Source: Lysinibacillus fusiformis
GTDB taxonomy: Bacteria > Bacillota > Bacilli > Bacillales_A > Planococcaceae
Direction: 5' to 3'
Assembly: GCF_002845985.1 (NCBI RefSeq)
Contig: NZ_PDFK01000002.1
Coordinates: forward strand, 868,001-932,000
DNA: 64,000 nt
Every line of letters starts with the position of its first letter. The first letter of the stretch is position 1. This document shows, in pieces, positions 8,495-17,124 of this stretch. The notes beneath the pieces were generated by a model. It searched no databases. It saw only the letters and a program-made list of their open reading frames with translations, and had not been told where the DNA came from. The position numbers and the translations under genes are program-made.

Positions 8495-9487
8495 TTAATA
8501 AATTAATTGTAAAAAGTCCTCAGTTGAAATTCCACCAAAATATGTAGGAATATCGATATCTGCTAATGCCTTAGCAATGGCAGCTCTATCATAGTTTGTC
8601 CCAACTAAAAGCTGTTCTATATCAGCCATATCCCCTACACCAAAGAAGTCACCAAAAATATGTGCCTCTTCAATCACACCATGATTAACTTCTAGGCGGA
8701 TATCAATGCCACCTGTTGGGAAACGATGTGTTTTTTGAATATTAAAGCGTGGTGATTTCCCAAAATTCCACTCCCATGTTTGATAACGCTCTGCGGATAA
8801 CTTGTGTATATTTGCCCAATCTTCCTCTGTTAACTCATAATAGCGAATATTTTCTTCCCCACCGAAAATGGATTTCAAAACTTCAAGACGGAATTCTTCT
8901 ACTGTCATTTGTTCTTTTAAAAACTCCGAAATATTTGCTACTCGTGAACGGATGGATTTGATACCTTTTGATTCAATCTTATCTTTTTTGACTTTCAAAG
9001 CTGACACTACTGCATCAATTTCTGTATCAAACATTAATGTGCCGTGACTGAACATACGTCCTTTTGTAGAGAACTGAGCATTTCCAGAAACCTTTCGCCC
9101 TTCTGCTAGAATATCATTACGCCCTGAAAGCTCAGCATTGACACCCATTTTAGCTAGAGCATCTACTACTGGCTGTGTGAATTTTTTATAATTCATAAAG
9201 CTATTACCATCATCATTTGTAATAAAGCTGAAGTTAAGATTCCCTAAATCATGATAGACAGCACCACCACCTGATAAACGACGCACAACAATAATGCCAT
9301 TGTCCTCTACGTAGTCTGTATTGATTTCTTCAACTGTATTTTGGTTTTTACCGATAATAATGGACGGTTGGTTAATATAAAAAAGAAGCACTGGCTCTTT
9401 CTCAACGTCCATTGTTTTTAATAAATACTCCTCAATAGCAAGGTTAATACGTGGATCATGGATCCCTTTATTATCAACGAAAATCAT
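8495..9487 (-). CDS. lplJ: Lipoate-protein ligase
   Basis: A 330-residue lipoate-protein ligase of the LplA/LplJ family. It adenylates lipoate and attaches it to E2 and GcvH lipoyl domains. The RRLSGGGAVYHDLGNLNFSF motif sits at about residues 74-93, and GRNDILAEGRKVSGNAQ with the catalytic Lys near 135-140. The C-terminal accessory domain is present (about 245-330). A strong AGGAGG precedes the ATG. It is followed by its own terminator and preceded by divergent yhfH, the order known from B. subtilis. Confidence 0.94.
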   Translation of the reverse strand: MIFVDNKGIHDPRINLAIEEYLLKTMDVEKEPVLLFYINQPSIIIGKNQNTVEEINTDYVEDNGIIVVRRLSGGGAVYHDLGNLNFSFITNDDGNSFMNYKKFTQPVVDALAKMGVNAELSGRNDILAEGRKVSGNAQFSTKGRMFSHGTLMFDTEIDAVVSALKVKKDKIESKGIKSIRSRVANISEFLKEQMTVEEFRLEVLKSIFGGEENIRYYELTEEDWANIHKLSAERYQTWEWNFGKSPRFNIQKTHRFPTGGIDIRLEVNHGVIEEAHIFGDFFGVGDMADIEQLLVGTNYDRAAIAKALADIDIPTYFGGISTEDFLQLIY

Positions 9488-9545
9488 AGTTCACATTTCC
9501 TCCTTCACAAATTATCCATATTTATTTTAACGTAAATTAGGCATT

Positions 9546-9574
9546 TTGTGTTGACGAAAAGCATCTGTTATAAT
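9546..9574 (+). promoter_or_regulatory. Sigma-A-like promoter for yhfH
   Basis: TTGTGT (9546-9551), 17-nt spacer, TATAAT (9569-9574). A nearer TTGACG has an unusable 12-nt spacing. Confidence 0.5.
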
Positions 9575-9631
9575 ACACTAGGAAATATCAAAACAGTAAT
9601 AGTACAGATGAACTTAAAGGAGGAGTCCACA

Positions 9632-9757
9632 ATGTTAGAAAACGTAGTTGAATTTTTCAAGAATTTACCTGCAAAGCAATGTACTGAGTGCGGTGAAAAA
9701 ATGGAAGAACAAAGCGAATGCTACAGCAACACTTGTGAAAAATGTAACCACCTATAA
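9632..9757 (+). CDS. yhfH: YhfH family zinc-ribbon mini-protein
   Basis: A 41-residue protein with two Cys pairs, CTEC and a later CNTC-like pair (SNTCEKC), typical of the small YhfH zinc-ribbon family next to lplJ in Bacillus. The start is the ATG at 9632, preceded by AAAGGAGGAG; a longer in-frame reading from 9548 has no ribosome binding site. Function is unknown. Confidence 0.85.
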   Translation: MLENVVEFFKNLPAKQCTECGEKMEEQSECYSNTCEKCNHL

Positions 9758-9863
9758 GCATTTGCCTATACTGTAATTTGTCATATACGTGCCCCACACG
9801 TAGCAATCATGACACACTTCATCACATTTTGATGAACCCTTAATTAAATCTCTTACACTTACA

Positions 9864-9901
9864 AAAACAACAGCTGATACGCTCACATCAGCTGTTGTTT
9901 T
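9864..9901 (+). terminator. Terminator downstream of yhfH
   Basis: A 15-bp hairpin, AAAACAACAGCTGAT (9864-9878) with its complement at 9887-9901, flanked by A and T runs and so usable in both directions. Confidence 0.8.
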
Positions 9902-9910
9902 ATGTTATTG

Positions 9911-10260
9911 AAAAAAGGTGGTGTCAAGGGCGAGGGATTACTTTCCGTTCCGTCAGCGTCCTTTCCAAGGGGTGTCCGATGAGCCGCTTCACTCACTGCG
10001 TTCGCTCCAATCAAGCATGTGGAGAAGTGCTGCGTGACAACACCCCTCTATAAAATGAGTAGTGAACATCTTCCCTTGAACCTTTGCTAAAAAGTTAACA
10101 TTTTTATAGATTGGCGTGGAAGGCTACTTGACTCCCGTGGGATAGCGAGACAGGCGAGCCTCTAAACGGAGCGGTTGCGGAGGAAGCAGCTCGCCCACAG
10201 GAAAGCCAACGGAAATCTATTTTCACCTTTCACAACTATGCTATTGATGGTTTTGTTTTT
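9911..10260 (+). repeat. Non-coding dispersed repeat, copy 1
   Basis: About 350 bp with no credible ORF. It begins AAAAAAGGTG and ends in ATGGTTTTGTTTTT, and shares long stretches with 56542-57008 in the same orientation (blocks around TCACTGCGTTCGCTCCAATCAA, GTGGAAGGCTA and CAACGGAAAT). It contains a GC-rich inner part (10130-10195) with self-complementary CCCGTGGG and CCCACAGG arms. The remaining bases to the yhgE terminator (10261-10374) hold nothing I can identify. Confidence 0.75.
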
Positions 10261-10374
10261 ATTTATATAGAGAGATATTGTGCATTTAGTGGAGACTCCA
10301 ATAGGGCTAGCGTGCAAGGAAAACGCCAATTCATAGAGAAAACCAATAGTTGCCTATATATCCTTTTACCAAAA

Positions 10375-10406
10375 GAAGCACTCACCGAATAGTCGATGAG
10401 TGCTTC
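10375..10406 (-). terminator. Terminator of yhgE
   Basis: GAAGCACTCA (10375-10384) pairs with TGAGTGCTTC (10397-10406), followed by TTTT on the minus strand, right after the yhgE stop. Confidence 0.8.
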
Positions 10407-10416
10407 AAGTGTATTA

Positions 10417-12606
10417 TTAGTTTTCTTCTGCTACTTTAGAGTAACGTTTGTTGTGAAGTAGCATGAAGTAACCGAATGTAATGGCTAAGAATGCTACTAA
10501 GAATCCAGCTAGAACACCATAGTTTTGCATTAAGAATGTCATATCGCCAGTTGAAATACTTGATTTAAATGCTTGAACCGTATATGTCATTGGTAAAAGC
10601 TTGTTAAATACTTGTAATGGTGATGGAATTAATTCTAGTGGGAACGTACCTGCACTTGTTGTTAATTGTAAAATTAACACAACAATTGCGATGAAACGTC
10701 CTGGATCACCAAAGATCGAAACAAGCATTTGAATTAAGGCTAAAAATACATAGCTTGTTAATAATGCCGTTATGATAAAGTAGCCCATGTTATTTACTTC
10801 AAGTCCTAGACCCCATTTTACAATACCTACTGTTAGTAATGTTTGCACTAAACCTACAACGGCTAATACAGTCACTTTACTTGTAAACCAAGCTGCACCA
10901 TTTTTTGGTCGGATAGCTGGTTCAACAAATGGGAACACAATCGAAATTAATAATGCCCCTACGAATAAGCCAAGAGAAATGAAGTATGGTGCAAAACCTG
11001 TACCATAGTTTGGAACATGGTTTACAGACTCTTTTTCAACCTCTACTGGACTACCTACCATATCATACGTGTCTTGATTTGCTTTGACCTCATTTGCTTT
11101 TTCACTAGCCTCACCTAGTTTGCTAGATAACGTTGTCGTACCATCTGCAAGCTCTGTAGAACCATCTGCAAGTGTTGCGGAACCTTGTGCTAGCTCACCA
11201 GATTTCGAAGCAAGCGTAGAAGTACCTTGATTTAATGTTGTTGTACCATTTGCTAATTCATTTAATCCAGATGCTAATGTTTTTGAACCTGTTACAGCTG
11301 TATTCACACCTGCATGTAGTTCACCTAATTTTGTAGCTAATGTCGCATTACCTGCTTGTAGACCTTTTGCACCTTCCATTAAAGCATTGCTTTTAGCCGT
11401 TAATGCGTTTGCACCAGCTAATACTTCTGCCTGACCTGCTGCAATTTGACTTGCACCAGAGCTTACTTGATTAGCACCAGCCTGTAATTTTTCTGTACCA
11501 GCAGATAAAGATGTTAAGCCGTTATGCACGCTAGCACTACCAGCTTGCAGCTCTGCTAATGTTTGCTTTAATGCTGCTGCTTGTTCCTCAGGCATTGAAG
11601 CCATCATCGTTTGTAATTGGCTAGATAAGGCTGTAATGCCTGCCTCCACTTTCGCAGAACCAGCTGTTAATTGGTTGGCTGCACCATTTAATGCACCTGC
11701 ATTTTCAGCAATAGAAGCTGCGCCTGCACTAATTTGTTGTTGTTTATCGTTTAAAGTGTTTAAACCTGCCCCAACTTTTGCAACACCTTGAGTATATTGT
11801 GATAACCCTTGTTCAAGACTAGTTGCACCATTTGCTGCTTGCTGTGCACCTTGTTGTAATTGGACAGTACCATCTTGTAGTTTGACTAAACCGCTTGATA
11901 AATCATTCGCACCTTTCGCAGCATCTCCAGCACCTTTTGTCAGTTTATCTGTCCCATTCGACAGTTCAACTGTGCTTGAAGCTAATTGCTCTAGATAGCC
12001 TTTTAAATCTTTTGCACCATTTGCTACTTTTTGTGCACCCTCATCTAACTTATTCGAGCCATCAGCTGCCTCTGTAAAGCCATCTCCAAGTGTTGCAATG
12101 GAATCAAATAATTTTTCAGCATACGTTGCTGATACTTGTGAATTTACTTCAGCACGGACACGATCCATTGCAGTCTCACCAATTTGAGCACCAAGGAAGT
12201 TAAGACCTTCATTTGGAATGTAGTTCATCACTAATTTCGAAGGTTTGTCATCTAATAATGTTGTAGCATGCTCAGAGAAATTTGTTGGAATTTCTAAAAT
12301 CATATAATAATCACGACTATTTAAGCCTTTTTCAGCTTCATCTTTTGAAACCTCTATAAAGTTAAATTGTTCGCTATCTATCAATTTATCAACTAAGGTA
12401 TCCCCCAAGTCTAATTTAACGCCATCCATCTCAGCACCAGTATCCTCATTAACTACAGCTACTGGGAGATTAGGAAGCCCTGCATAAGGATCCCAAAACG
12501 CCCATAAAAACATACCTGCATACATTACTGGAATAAATAATACAGCAATGATTGAAACAAGCATTTTTCTTGTTTTAAAGATCTTCAGCCACTCAGCTTT
12601 AATCAT
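10417..12606 (-). CDS. yhgE: YhgE/Pip family membrane protein
   Basis: A 729-residue protein of the YhgE/Pip (phage infection protein) family. One N-terminal membrane helix (about 18-38) leads into a ~450-residue exported region dominated by LxxGxxxLxxG-type heptad-like repeats (about 175-500), which predict a long helical stalk. An ABC-2-type membrane domain with about five helices (roughly 540-720) follows. In related species Pip is a phage receptor and YhgE-type proteins act at the cell envelope or in type VII secretion. TetR gene yhgD lies directly upstream, and an operator-like palindrome precedes yhgE. Confidence 0.92.
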   Translation of the reverse strand: MIKAEWLKIFKTRKMLVSIIAVLFIPVMYAGMFLWAFWDPYAGLPNLPVAVVNEDTGAEMDGVKLDLGDTLVDKLIDSEQFNFIEVSKDEAEKGLNSRDYYMILEIPTNFSEHATTLLDDKPSKLVMNYIPNEGLNFLGAQIGETAMDRVRAEVNSQVSATYAEKLFDSIATLGDGFTEAADGSNKLDEGAQKVANGAKDLKGYLEQLASSTVELSNGTDKLTKGAGDAAKGANDLSSGLVKLQDGTVQLQQGAQQAANGATSLEQGLSQYTQGVAKVGAGLNTLNDKQQQISAGAASIAENAGALNGAANQLTAGSAKVEAGITALSSQLQTMMASMPEEQAAALKQTLAELQAGSASVHNGLTSLSAGTEKLQAGANQVSSGASQIAAGQAEVLAGANALTAKSNALMEGAKGLQAGNATLATKLGELHAGVNTAVTGSKTLASGLNELANGTTTLNQGTSTLASKSGELAQGSATLADGSTELADGTTTLSSKLGEASEKANEVKANQDTYDMVGSPVEVEKESVNHVPNYGTGFAPYFISLGLFVGALLISIVFPFVEPAIRPKNGAAWFTSKVTVLAVVGLVQTLLTVGIVKWGLGLEVNNMGYFIITALLTSYVFLALIQMLVSIFGDPGRFIAIVVLILQLTTSAGTFPLELIPSPLQVFNKLLPMTYTVQAFKSSISTGDMTFLMQNYGVLAGFLVAFLAITFGYFMLLHNKRYSKVAEEN

Positions 12607-12631
12607 ATAATATCCTCACTCCTAAACTATT

Positions 12632-12654
12632 TGACCGAAAACGTCATTTGGTCA
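12632..12654. promoter_or_regulatory. Operator-like palindrome upstream of yhgE
   Basis: TGACC-N13-GGTCA, located 26 nt before the yhgE start. The identical arm sequence and spacing occurs upstream of the TetR gene at 13367-13389, so this is probably the YhgD operator. Confidence 0.6.
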
Positions 12655-12702
12655 TTTTCATTCAAAAAAAATAGTCAACCTCGGCAATTTTGCAAAAAGA
12701 CA

Positions 12703-12743
12703 CTTGATTCGACACTTTTATATCTGTCTTTTACCGAATCAAG
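12703..12743 (-). terminator. Terminator overlapping the end of yhgD
   Basis: CTTGATTCG (12703-12711) pairs with CGAATCAAG (12735-12743). On the minus strand GTGTCTTTTT follows. The stem includes the TetR stop codon, so yhgE probably has its own promoter. Confidence 0.65.
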
Positions 12744-13311
12744 TTAGAATCAAACCTCGAAAGATTGTTTCCTTGAAAAGATTAAGAATCTTTTCTTCAG
12801 GGATTACATCACCGTGTAACTCATGCCAATCGACAACAAAAGCAAGATATGCCTTTAACAATAAGTAACCGACCAGTTCTGCATCGCAATCTCTAATTTC
12901 ACCTTTTTTAATACGACGCTGTATTAACTCTGAAACATACGATAAGATTTCTGTTTCGATGCGAAGTAGCACCTGTTTAACAGCTGGTGTTCGTAATTCT
13001 TTTTCTTCCTCGATTAGCTTTGCAAATAAAAGATGTTTTTCACGGAACTGTAGCATTTTCATTAAAGCATTATGCGCATTATCCATAAAGCTTGCTGATG
13101 CATCCAACACTGCATCTGCTTCCGCCTTCATCTCTCGTACAAGTGACATAGCAATCTCTTGAAATAAAATTTCTTTATTTGCAAAGAATGTATAAATCGT
13201 ACCTTTACCGACATTAGCGATTTTCGCCACTTGCTCCATCGTTGTTGCTTTGTAGCCAAACAATGTAAAAGATTTTGCAGCTGCTTCAAGAATTTCCTGC
13301 CTACGATCCAT
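12739..13311 (-). CDS. yhgD: TetR family transcriptional regulator
   Basis: A 190-residue TetR repressor with the N-terminal helix-turn-helix at about residues 20-45 (TTMEQVAKIANVGKGTIYTFFANKE) and a variable ligand-binding C-terminal half. The ATG at 13311 is chosen over one three codons upstream because GAAAGGA then lies 8 nt away. It sits directly upstream of yhgE on the same strand, as yhgD-yhgE do in B. subtilis. Paired operator-like palindromes before both genes indicate autoregulation and control of yhgE. Confidence 0.9.
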   Translation of the reverse strand: MDRRQEILEAAAKSFTLFGYKATTMEQVAKIANVGKGTIYTFFANKEILFQEIAMSLVREMKAEADAVLDASASFMDNAHNALMKMLQFREKHLLFAKLIEEEKELRTPAVKQVLLRIETEILSYVSELIQRRIKKGEIRDCDAELVGYLLLKAYLAFVVDWHELHGDVIPEEKILNLFKETIFRGLILT

Positions 13312-13364
13312 TAGTAACATCCTTTCTTGTTAGGTTATGTACCTCTAATGTACACTTCAATAAA

Positions 13365-13399
13365 AATGACCAGAAAACCATTTCGGTCATCTGGTCATT
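13365..13399. promoter_or_regulatory. Operator-like palindromes upstream of yhgD
   Basis: Two overlapping inverted repeats: TGACC-N13-GGTCA (13367-13389), which matches the site before yhgE, and the outer pair AATGACCAGA (13365-13374) with TCTGGTCATT (13390-13399). Two overlapping sites suggest tight autoregulation. Confidence 0.6.
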
Positions 13400-13432
13400 A
13401 TCATATTCCTATTTTTAAAAAAATGCAAGCAT

Positions 13433-13957
13433 TTAATGATGATTTTTTTCATCTTTTTCTTCGTCATCATGATCAGCATCATTTGACGTACCATTACCAT
13501 GATTCATCATATTGTTATCCATGCTGTTATTAGATTTCTCATCCTCTGGTAAAACCTGTGTCATATCTGGGCTACCAGCAATAATTTGCTGCTTTGGCAT
13601 ATTATGAACACCATTAGCTGTAGTATGTGCATACATATAGTAAACACCGTCATGATCGAATGTAGTCGTTGCTTTATAGACGCCGTCTTTTTCTAATTTC
13701 CCATCAATCATTTGTCCTTCATCACGTTTCCCTGATTCCCAAACTTCGAATTCTACTACAGCATCATCAACGTTTTCTCCACCTTGTTCAACGTGTGCCG
13801 CCAGCTCAATTGTTTCATTGAGTACTACCTCTTTTGGTGTTAAAATCTCTACCTCTGGAATTTGAGGTACAACTGGTTCTGGTAAAGCCTCTTTTTTTTC
13901 TCCACATCCTACTAATAATGTAGGCACTGCAATTAGCGCGAATAACCACTTTTTCAT
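13433..13957 (-). CDS. YtkA/FixH-like lipoprotein with His/Met-rich tail
   Basis: A 174-residue lipoprotein. The signal peptide ends in LLVGC with lipobox Cys18. A YtkA-like beta-sandwich domain (about 35-130) follows. The C-terminal tail (about 140-174) is rich in Met, His, Asp and Glu (MDNNMMNHGNG, then DADHDD), a metal-binding composition. It is the last gene of a four-gene operon with a two-component system, 3 nt after the kinase. YtkA/FixH-like proteins often occur with copper or cytochrome oxidase genes, so envelope copper handling is plausible but unproven. Confidence 0.85.
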   Translation of the reverse strand: MKKWLFALIAVPTLLVGCGEKKEALPEPVVPQIPEVEILTPKEVVLNETIELAAHVEQGGENVDDAVVEFEVWESGKRDEGQMIDGKLEKDGVYKATTTFDHDGVYYMYAHTTANGVHNMPKQQIIAGSPDMTQVLPEDEKSNNSMDNNMMNHGNGTSNDADHDDEEKDEKNHH

Positions 13958-13960
13958 CTT

Positions 13961-15349
13961 TTAATCCTCCATTAATGGCAACCGGATTTTAACGGTTGTG
14001 CCTTTTTCAACAACACTTTCAATTTCTAACGATCCCTGTAACTGCTTTAATAACTGTTCAACAATGGATAACCCTAATCCACTACCACCGTCTGCACGAC
14101 TCCGTGCTTTGTTAACACGATAAAATCGCTCTGTGACATGTGATAAATCCTCGGATGGAATACCGATTCCATAATCCTTGATTGTAATTTGTGCACTGCC
14201 AGTCTTTTCAACAGCAACAATTTCCACCTTAGAATTTTCATACGAGTAATTAATTGCATTTTCAATAATATTAATAAAGATTTGCTTTAGCTTTACTTCA
14301 TCCGCTTCAATAATGAGCGCATCATCTACATCTACATGTAATGTTATGTTCTTTTTATCTGCTTGATGTGTTAGGATTTTTTGAACCTCTCGCAATGTCT
14401 CTCCTAGTGGAATAGGGTATAAAACTAAATTGGTTTGTTCATTTTCTGTTCTTGCCAGTTGAAGTAATTCGTTTGTTAACCGCTCCATTCGATTCGCCTC
14501 ACGGACGATCAACTGTATGGTATCTTCTTTTTGACTTTCTGTAATGATGCCATTTTGCATAGCCTCGCTATAGCCTTTTACATAGCTTATAGGTGTGCGT
14601 AATTCATGCGAAACGGTTGCTAGAAACGTTTTTTGTGCTTCATCCTCCTGCTGAATGGCCTCTGCCATTTTATTAAAGGTACTAGATAATTTACCAATTT
14701 CATCTCGTGAATTGACAGGCACACGTGTCTCATAATTCCCATAGGACATCTGTTCCACTGCAAGTTGTAAATCGTTTAATGGTCGCATAATGTGCCGGAT
14801 ACCTTTATAAATCAAATAGCTAGCCACTACTAAAAATATGAAAGCACTAATAAACAACAAAATCACGCCACTATTAGCTAACTCACTAATTTTGGCTAAT
14901 GGGAAATAAATATAAATGATACCCTCTAATCGATTTTGATCAACGAGCGGTATAACTACGGAAATAAGTTGTCGATCAAACCGTGGCTCATATCCAATTT
15001 TTTGCACATATTTTCCTGCTAATAATTTCTGTCTTTCCTCAGGGCCAATCAGGGTCTCATAATCTATATCAAATGGAACACAGGCACTTAACTCACGTGG
15101 ATTCCTTACCGCAAATATATTTAAATTTGAGTAATCATTAAATTGTTCAATATCTGCAATAAATTCATCCGTCACCTTCCCATTGTCATACATGGTCTGT
15201 AGCTTCAAGCCAACTTCGACCATTGTCTCTTCTGTATCTTGTACATATAAACGTTGATACAAAAAGTTTGTGAGAACATACATAAAGACAACGGTAATGA
15301 TTAAAAATGCAAAAATTAACAACCAAATGCGAGTGGCAATCTTTTTCAT
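13961..15349 (-). CDS. Sensor histidine kinase (HAMP, ResE/CssS-like architecture)
   Basis: A 462-residue classical sensor kinase. Helix 1 at about 8-28, an extracytoplasmic sensor region at about 30-158, helix 2 at about 160-181, HAMP at about 182-235, phospho-acceptor His248 in TVSHELRTPISYVKG, then N-box IIENAINYS, G1 DYGIGIP and G2 GGSGLGLSIVEQLL. It overlaps the regulator gene by 4 nt. The ligand is unknown; lipoproteins on both ends of the operon suggest an envelope signal. Confidence 0.93.
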   Translation of the reverse strand: MKKIATRIWLLIFAFLIITVVFMYVLTNFLYQRLYVQDTEETMVEVGLKLQTMYDNGKVTDEFIADIEQFNDYSNLNIFAVRNPRELSACVPFDIDYETLIGPEERQKLLAGKYVQKIGYEPRFDRQLISVVIPLVDQNRLEGIIYIYFPLAKISELANSGVILLFISAFIFLVVASYLIYKGIRHIMRPLNDLQLAVEQMSYGNYETRVPVNSRDEIGKLSSTFNKMAEAIQQEDEAQKTFLATVSHELRTPISYVKGYSEAMQNGIITESQKEDTIQLIVREANRMERLTNELLQLARTENEQTNLVLYPIPLGETLREVQKILTHQADKKNITLHVDVDDALIIEADEVKLKQIFINIIENAINYSYENSKVEIVAVEKTGSAQITIKDYGIGIPSEDLSHVTERFYRVNKARSRADGGSGLGLSIVEQLLKQLQGSLEIESVVEKGTTVKIRLPLMED

Positions 15350-16032
15350 TCGCCAGGATCAAAGCGATAGCCCACTCCCCAAACGGTTTGAATATGCGCA
15401 GCCGCATCCTTTCCAAGCTTAATTCGTAAAGTTTTAATATGTGTATCGACCGTGCGTGTGCCTCCTACATAATCAATATCCCAAATACGCTCTAGTAATT
15501 GCTCTCTCGTATAGGCATTTCCCGGATTTTTCATAAATAAGTGCAATAGCTCAAATTCCTTTAAGGTAAGCGGAATACTCTTTCCATCAACAGATACTTT
15601 ACGTGCAATTTCGTCTATTTTAATAGGACCAATAATCACGTACTTTTGCTGTAGCTCTGTAATATTCGCGCCACTTCTTCTTAATACAGCATAAATTCTC
15701 GCCACTAGTTCGTCATGTGTAAAAGGCTTAACAATATAGTCATCTCCACCAAGTGTAAGACCTTTCACCTTGTCCTCATTGGCATCACGTGCTGTCAGGA
15801 AAATAATCGGTACATTGGACATAGCACGAATACTTTGACAAACGACAAAGCCATCTTCATGGGGCATCATCACATCAAGTAATACTAAATCAATATTTTC
15901 ACGTACTATCACATCATAAGCCTCAGTACCACTTGCGGCAGTAAATGTCTCTATATCCGAATTATTTAGCATCATCTCAATTAAATTACGCATATCCTGC
16001 TCATCATCAACTATTAACACAGTTGTCATCAT
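15346..16032 (-). CDS. OmpR-family response regulator
   Basis: A 228-residue regulator with receiver domain (Asp53 in LVLLDVMMPHEDG, Lys in VKPFTHDE) and winged-helix domain ending VWGVGYRF. It overlaps the upstream lipoprotein gene and the downstream kinase gene by 4 nt each (ATGA), so the three are tightly coupled. GGGAGG precedes the start. It resembles ResD/YycF-type regulators generally; which regulon it controls cannot be read here, although a palindrome upstream of the operon is a candidate target. Confidence 0.93.
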   Translation of the reverse strand: MMTTVLIVDDEQDMRNLIEMMLNNSDIETFTAASGTEAYDVIVRENIDLVLLDVMMPHEDGFVVCQSIRAMSNVPIIFLTARDANEDKVKGLTLGGDDYIVKPFTHDELVARIYAVLRRSGANITELQQKYVIIGPIKIDEIARKVSVDGKSIPLTLKEFELLHLFMKNPGNAYTREQLLERIWDIDYVGGTRTVDTHIKTLRIKLGKDAAAHIQTVWGVGYRFDPGE

Positions 16033-16988
16033 TGTTCCTCCCTTACTAACAGTTGAAAAGCACCTTTCCCTACATCAACTGTTTTTTCCTTCTGATCACC
16101 CTTTATAAAGTACAATGTGTGATCGTCATAACCAGCGACAACAATATAGTCTTTAAACTGGTTCACTACAAAGGGATTTGCACCAACCTCTTGGTGCCAT
16201 TTAATATGGCCATCAAAATCAGCAACATACAACTCATTGTGACCATGACTTACAACAAGAACGGCATCCTTAGTCTTTTTTAACCCTACTGGCATTAAAG
16301 GCATATCAATCTCTCCGTTCAGATGGCCAGTAGTCAAATCATATTTTTTAACGGAGCTGTTGGGCTTACTTCCTTCCCCATGCCCACCTACCCATAGCTC
16401 ATGTGTCTCTTCTAAAATAGCTATGCCATGTGCGGATTTTTGAATTGGCCACTCTTGTTCAATGGTCAAATCCTTCATGTTTAACACTGATAATTTTGTA
16501 TCTTTAAAATTAATAACATACAGTTTATCTTTATACGATGCCATTGACATAGGATAATTGCCAAGTTGTTGTCTGACTAGTTCATCTCCCTTTTGATCAA
16601 AGCTTGTCACCGTATTCGTTTTACTATTCGTTATAAAAAATTGCTTAATGTTGTCATCATAGTACACATTCGTTGTACCGATCTCTACTTTTTTGGAATA
16701 GCGCTTTTCTCCGGTCGATAATGTATAGACGTCGATATTATTTAATTGGTGTCCATACAATAAGATTTGGTCATTCCCTAACAGTATTGCCCCAGAATAA
16801 GCTTTATCAAATGACCAAGTAGCAAATACATTGCCATCTTCATCAATAAAATCTAATGATGGTTCTTGTATGTTTAACGAAGCTATAAAATTCCGATCCC
16901 TTTCAATGGGTTCATATGATTTTTCAGTACAACCTGCTAACCATATAATTTGTAGTAACGAAAAAATGAAGAATGCCCATTTTTTCAA
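16029..16988 (-). CDS. Beta-propeller (YVTN-type) lipoprotein
   Basis: About 319 residues from the TTG at 16988, giving MKKWAFF with lipobox LAGC at Cys20. A GTG at 17021 would add 11 residues; the TTG is preferred because AGAGGTG lies just before it and the peptide is then a normal lipoprotein signal. The mature part shows recurring YVTN-like blades (YVINFKDTKLSVLNMKDL, LWVGGHGEG, LYVADFDGHIKW, VVAGYDDHTLYFIKGD), so a propeller fold is expected. It is first in the operon with the two-component system. Role unknown: perhaps a ligand-binding partner of the kinase. Confidence 0.8.
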   Translation of the reverse strand: MKKWAFFIFSLLQIIWLAGCTEKSYEPIERDRNFIASLNIQEPSLDFIDEDGNVFATWSFDKAYSGAILLGNDQILLYGHQLNNIDVYTLSTGEKRYSKKVEIGTTNVYYDDNIKQFFITNSKTNTVTSFDQKGDELVRQQLGNYPMSMASYKDKLYVINFKDTKLSVLNMKDLTIEQEWPIQKSAHGIAILEETHELWVGGHGEGSKPNSSVKKYDLTTGHLNGEIDMPLMPVGLKKTKDAVLVVSHGHNELYVADFDGHIKWHQEVGANPFVVNQFKDYIVVAGYDDHTLYFIKGDQKEKTVDVGKGAFQLLVREEQ

Positions 16989-17016
16989 CTTTATCACCTC
17001 TGCCCCTTTACTATAC

Positions 17017-17030
17017 TTCACAATTGTGAA
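17017..17030. promoter_or_regulatory. Perfect palindrome upstream of the lipoprotein/two-component operon
   Basis: TTCACAATTGTGAA is a 14-bp perfect palindrome 29 nt upstream of the TTG start. Half-site TTGTGAA resembles ResD- and Rex-type recognition elements, so it may bind the operon's own regulator or a redox regulator. Confidence 0.45.
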
Positions 17031-17124
17031 ATTCGGGTGAAACTTGGAAGGTAAATTTATGACAAACCATAAAAATACTTTTCACATTTCAAACTCACGA
17101 ACCTCCTCTCAGTTCAATCATCCA

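Noticed and set aside
9551-9574. TTGACG plus TATAAT as the yhfH promoter
   Set aside because: Spacing is only 12 nt; TTGTGT five bases upstream gives 17 nt.
9900-10260. Insertion sequence or transposase remnant
   Set aside because: No ORF, no transposase-like peptide and no target duplication seen; treated as a non-coding repeat instead.
13327-13533. 68-residue plus-strand ORF upstream of and over the end of the YtkA-like gene
   Set aside because: It covers the TetR operators and the His/Asp-coding tail in antisense; composition is an artefact (runs of His).
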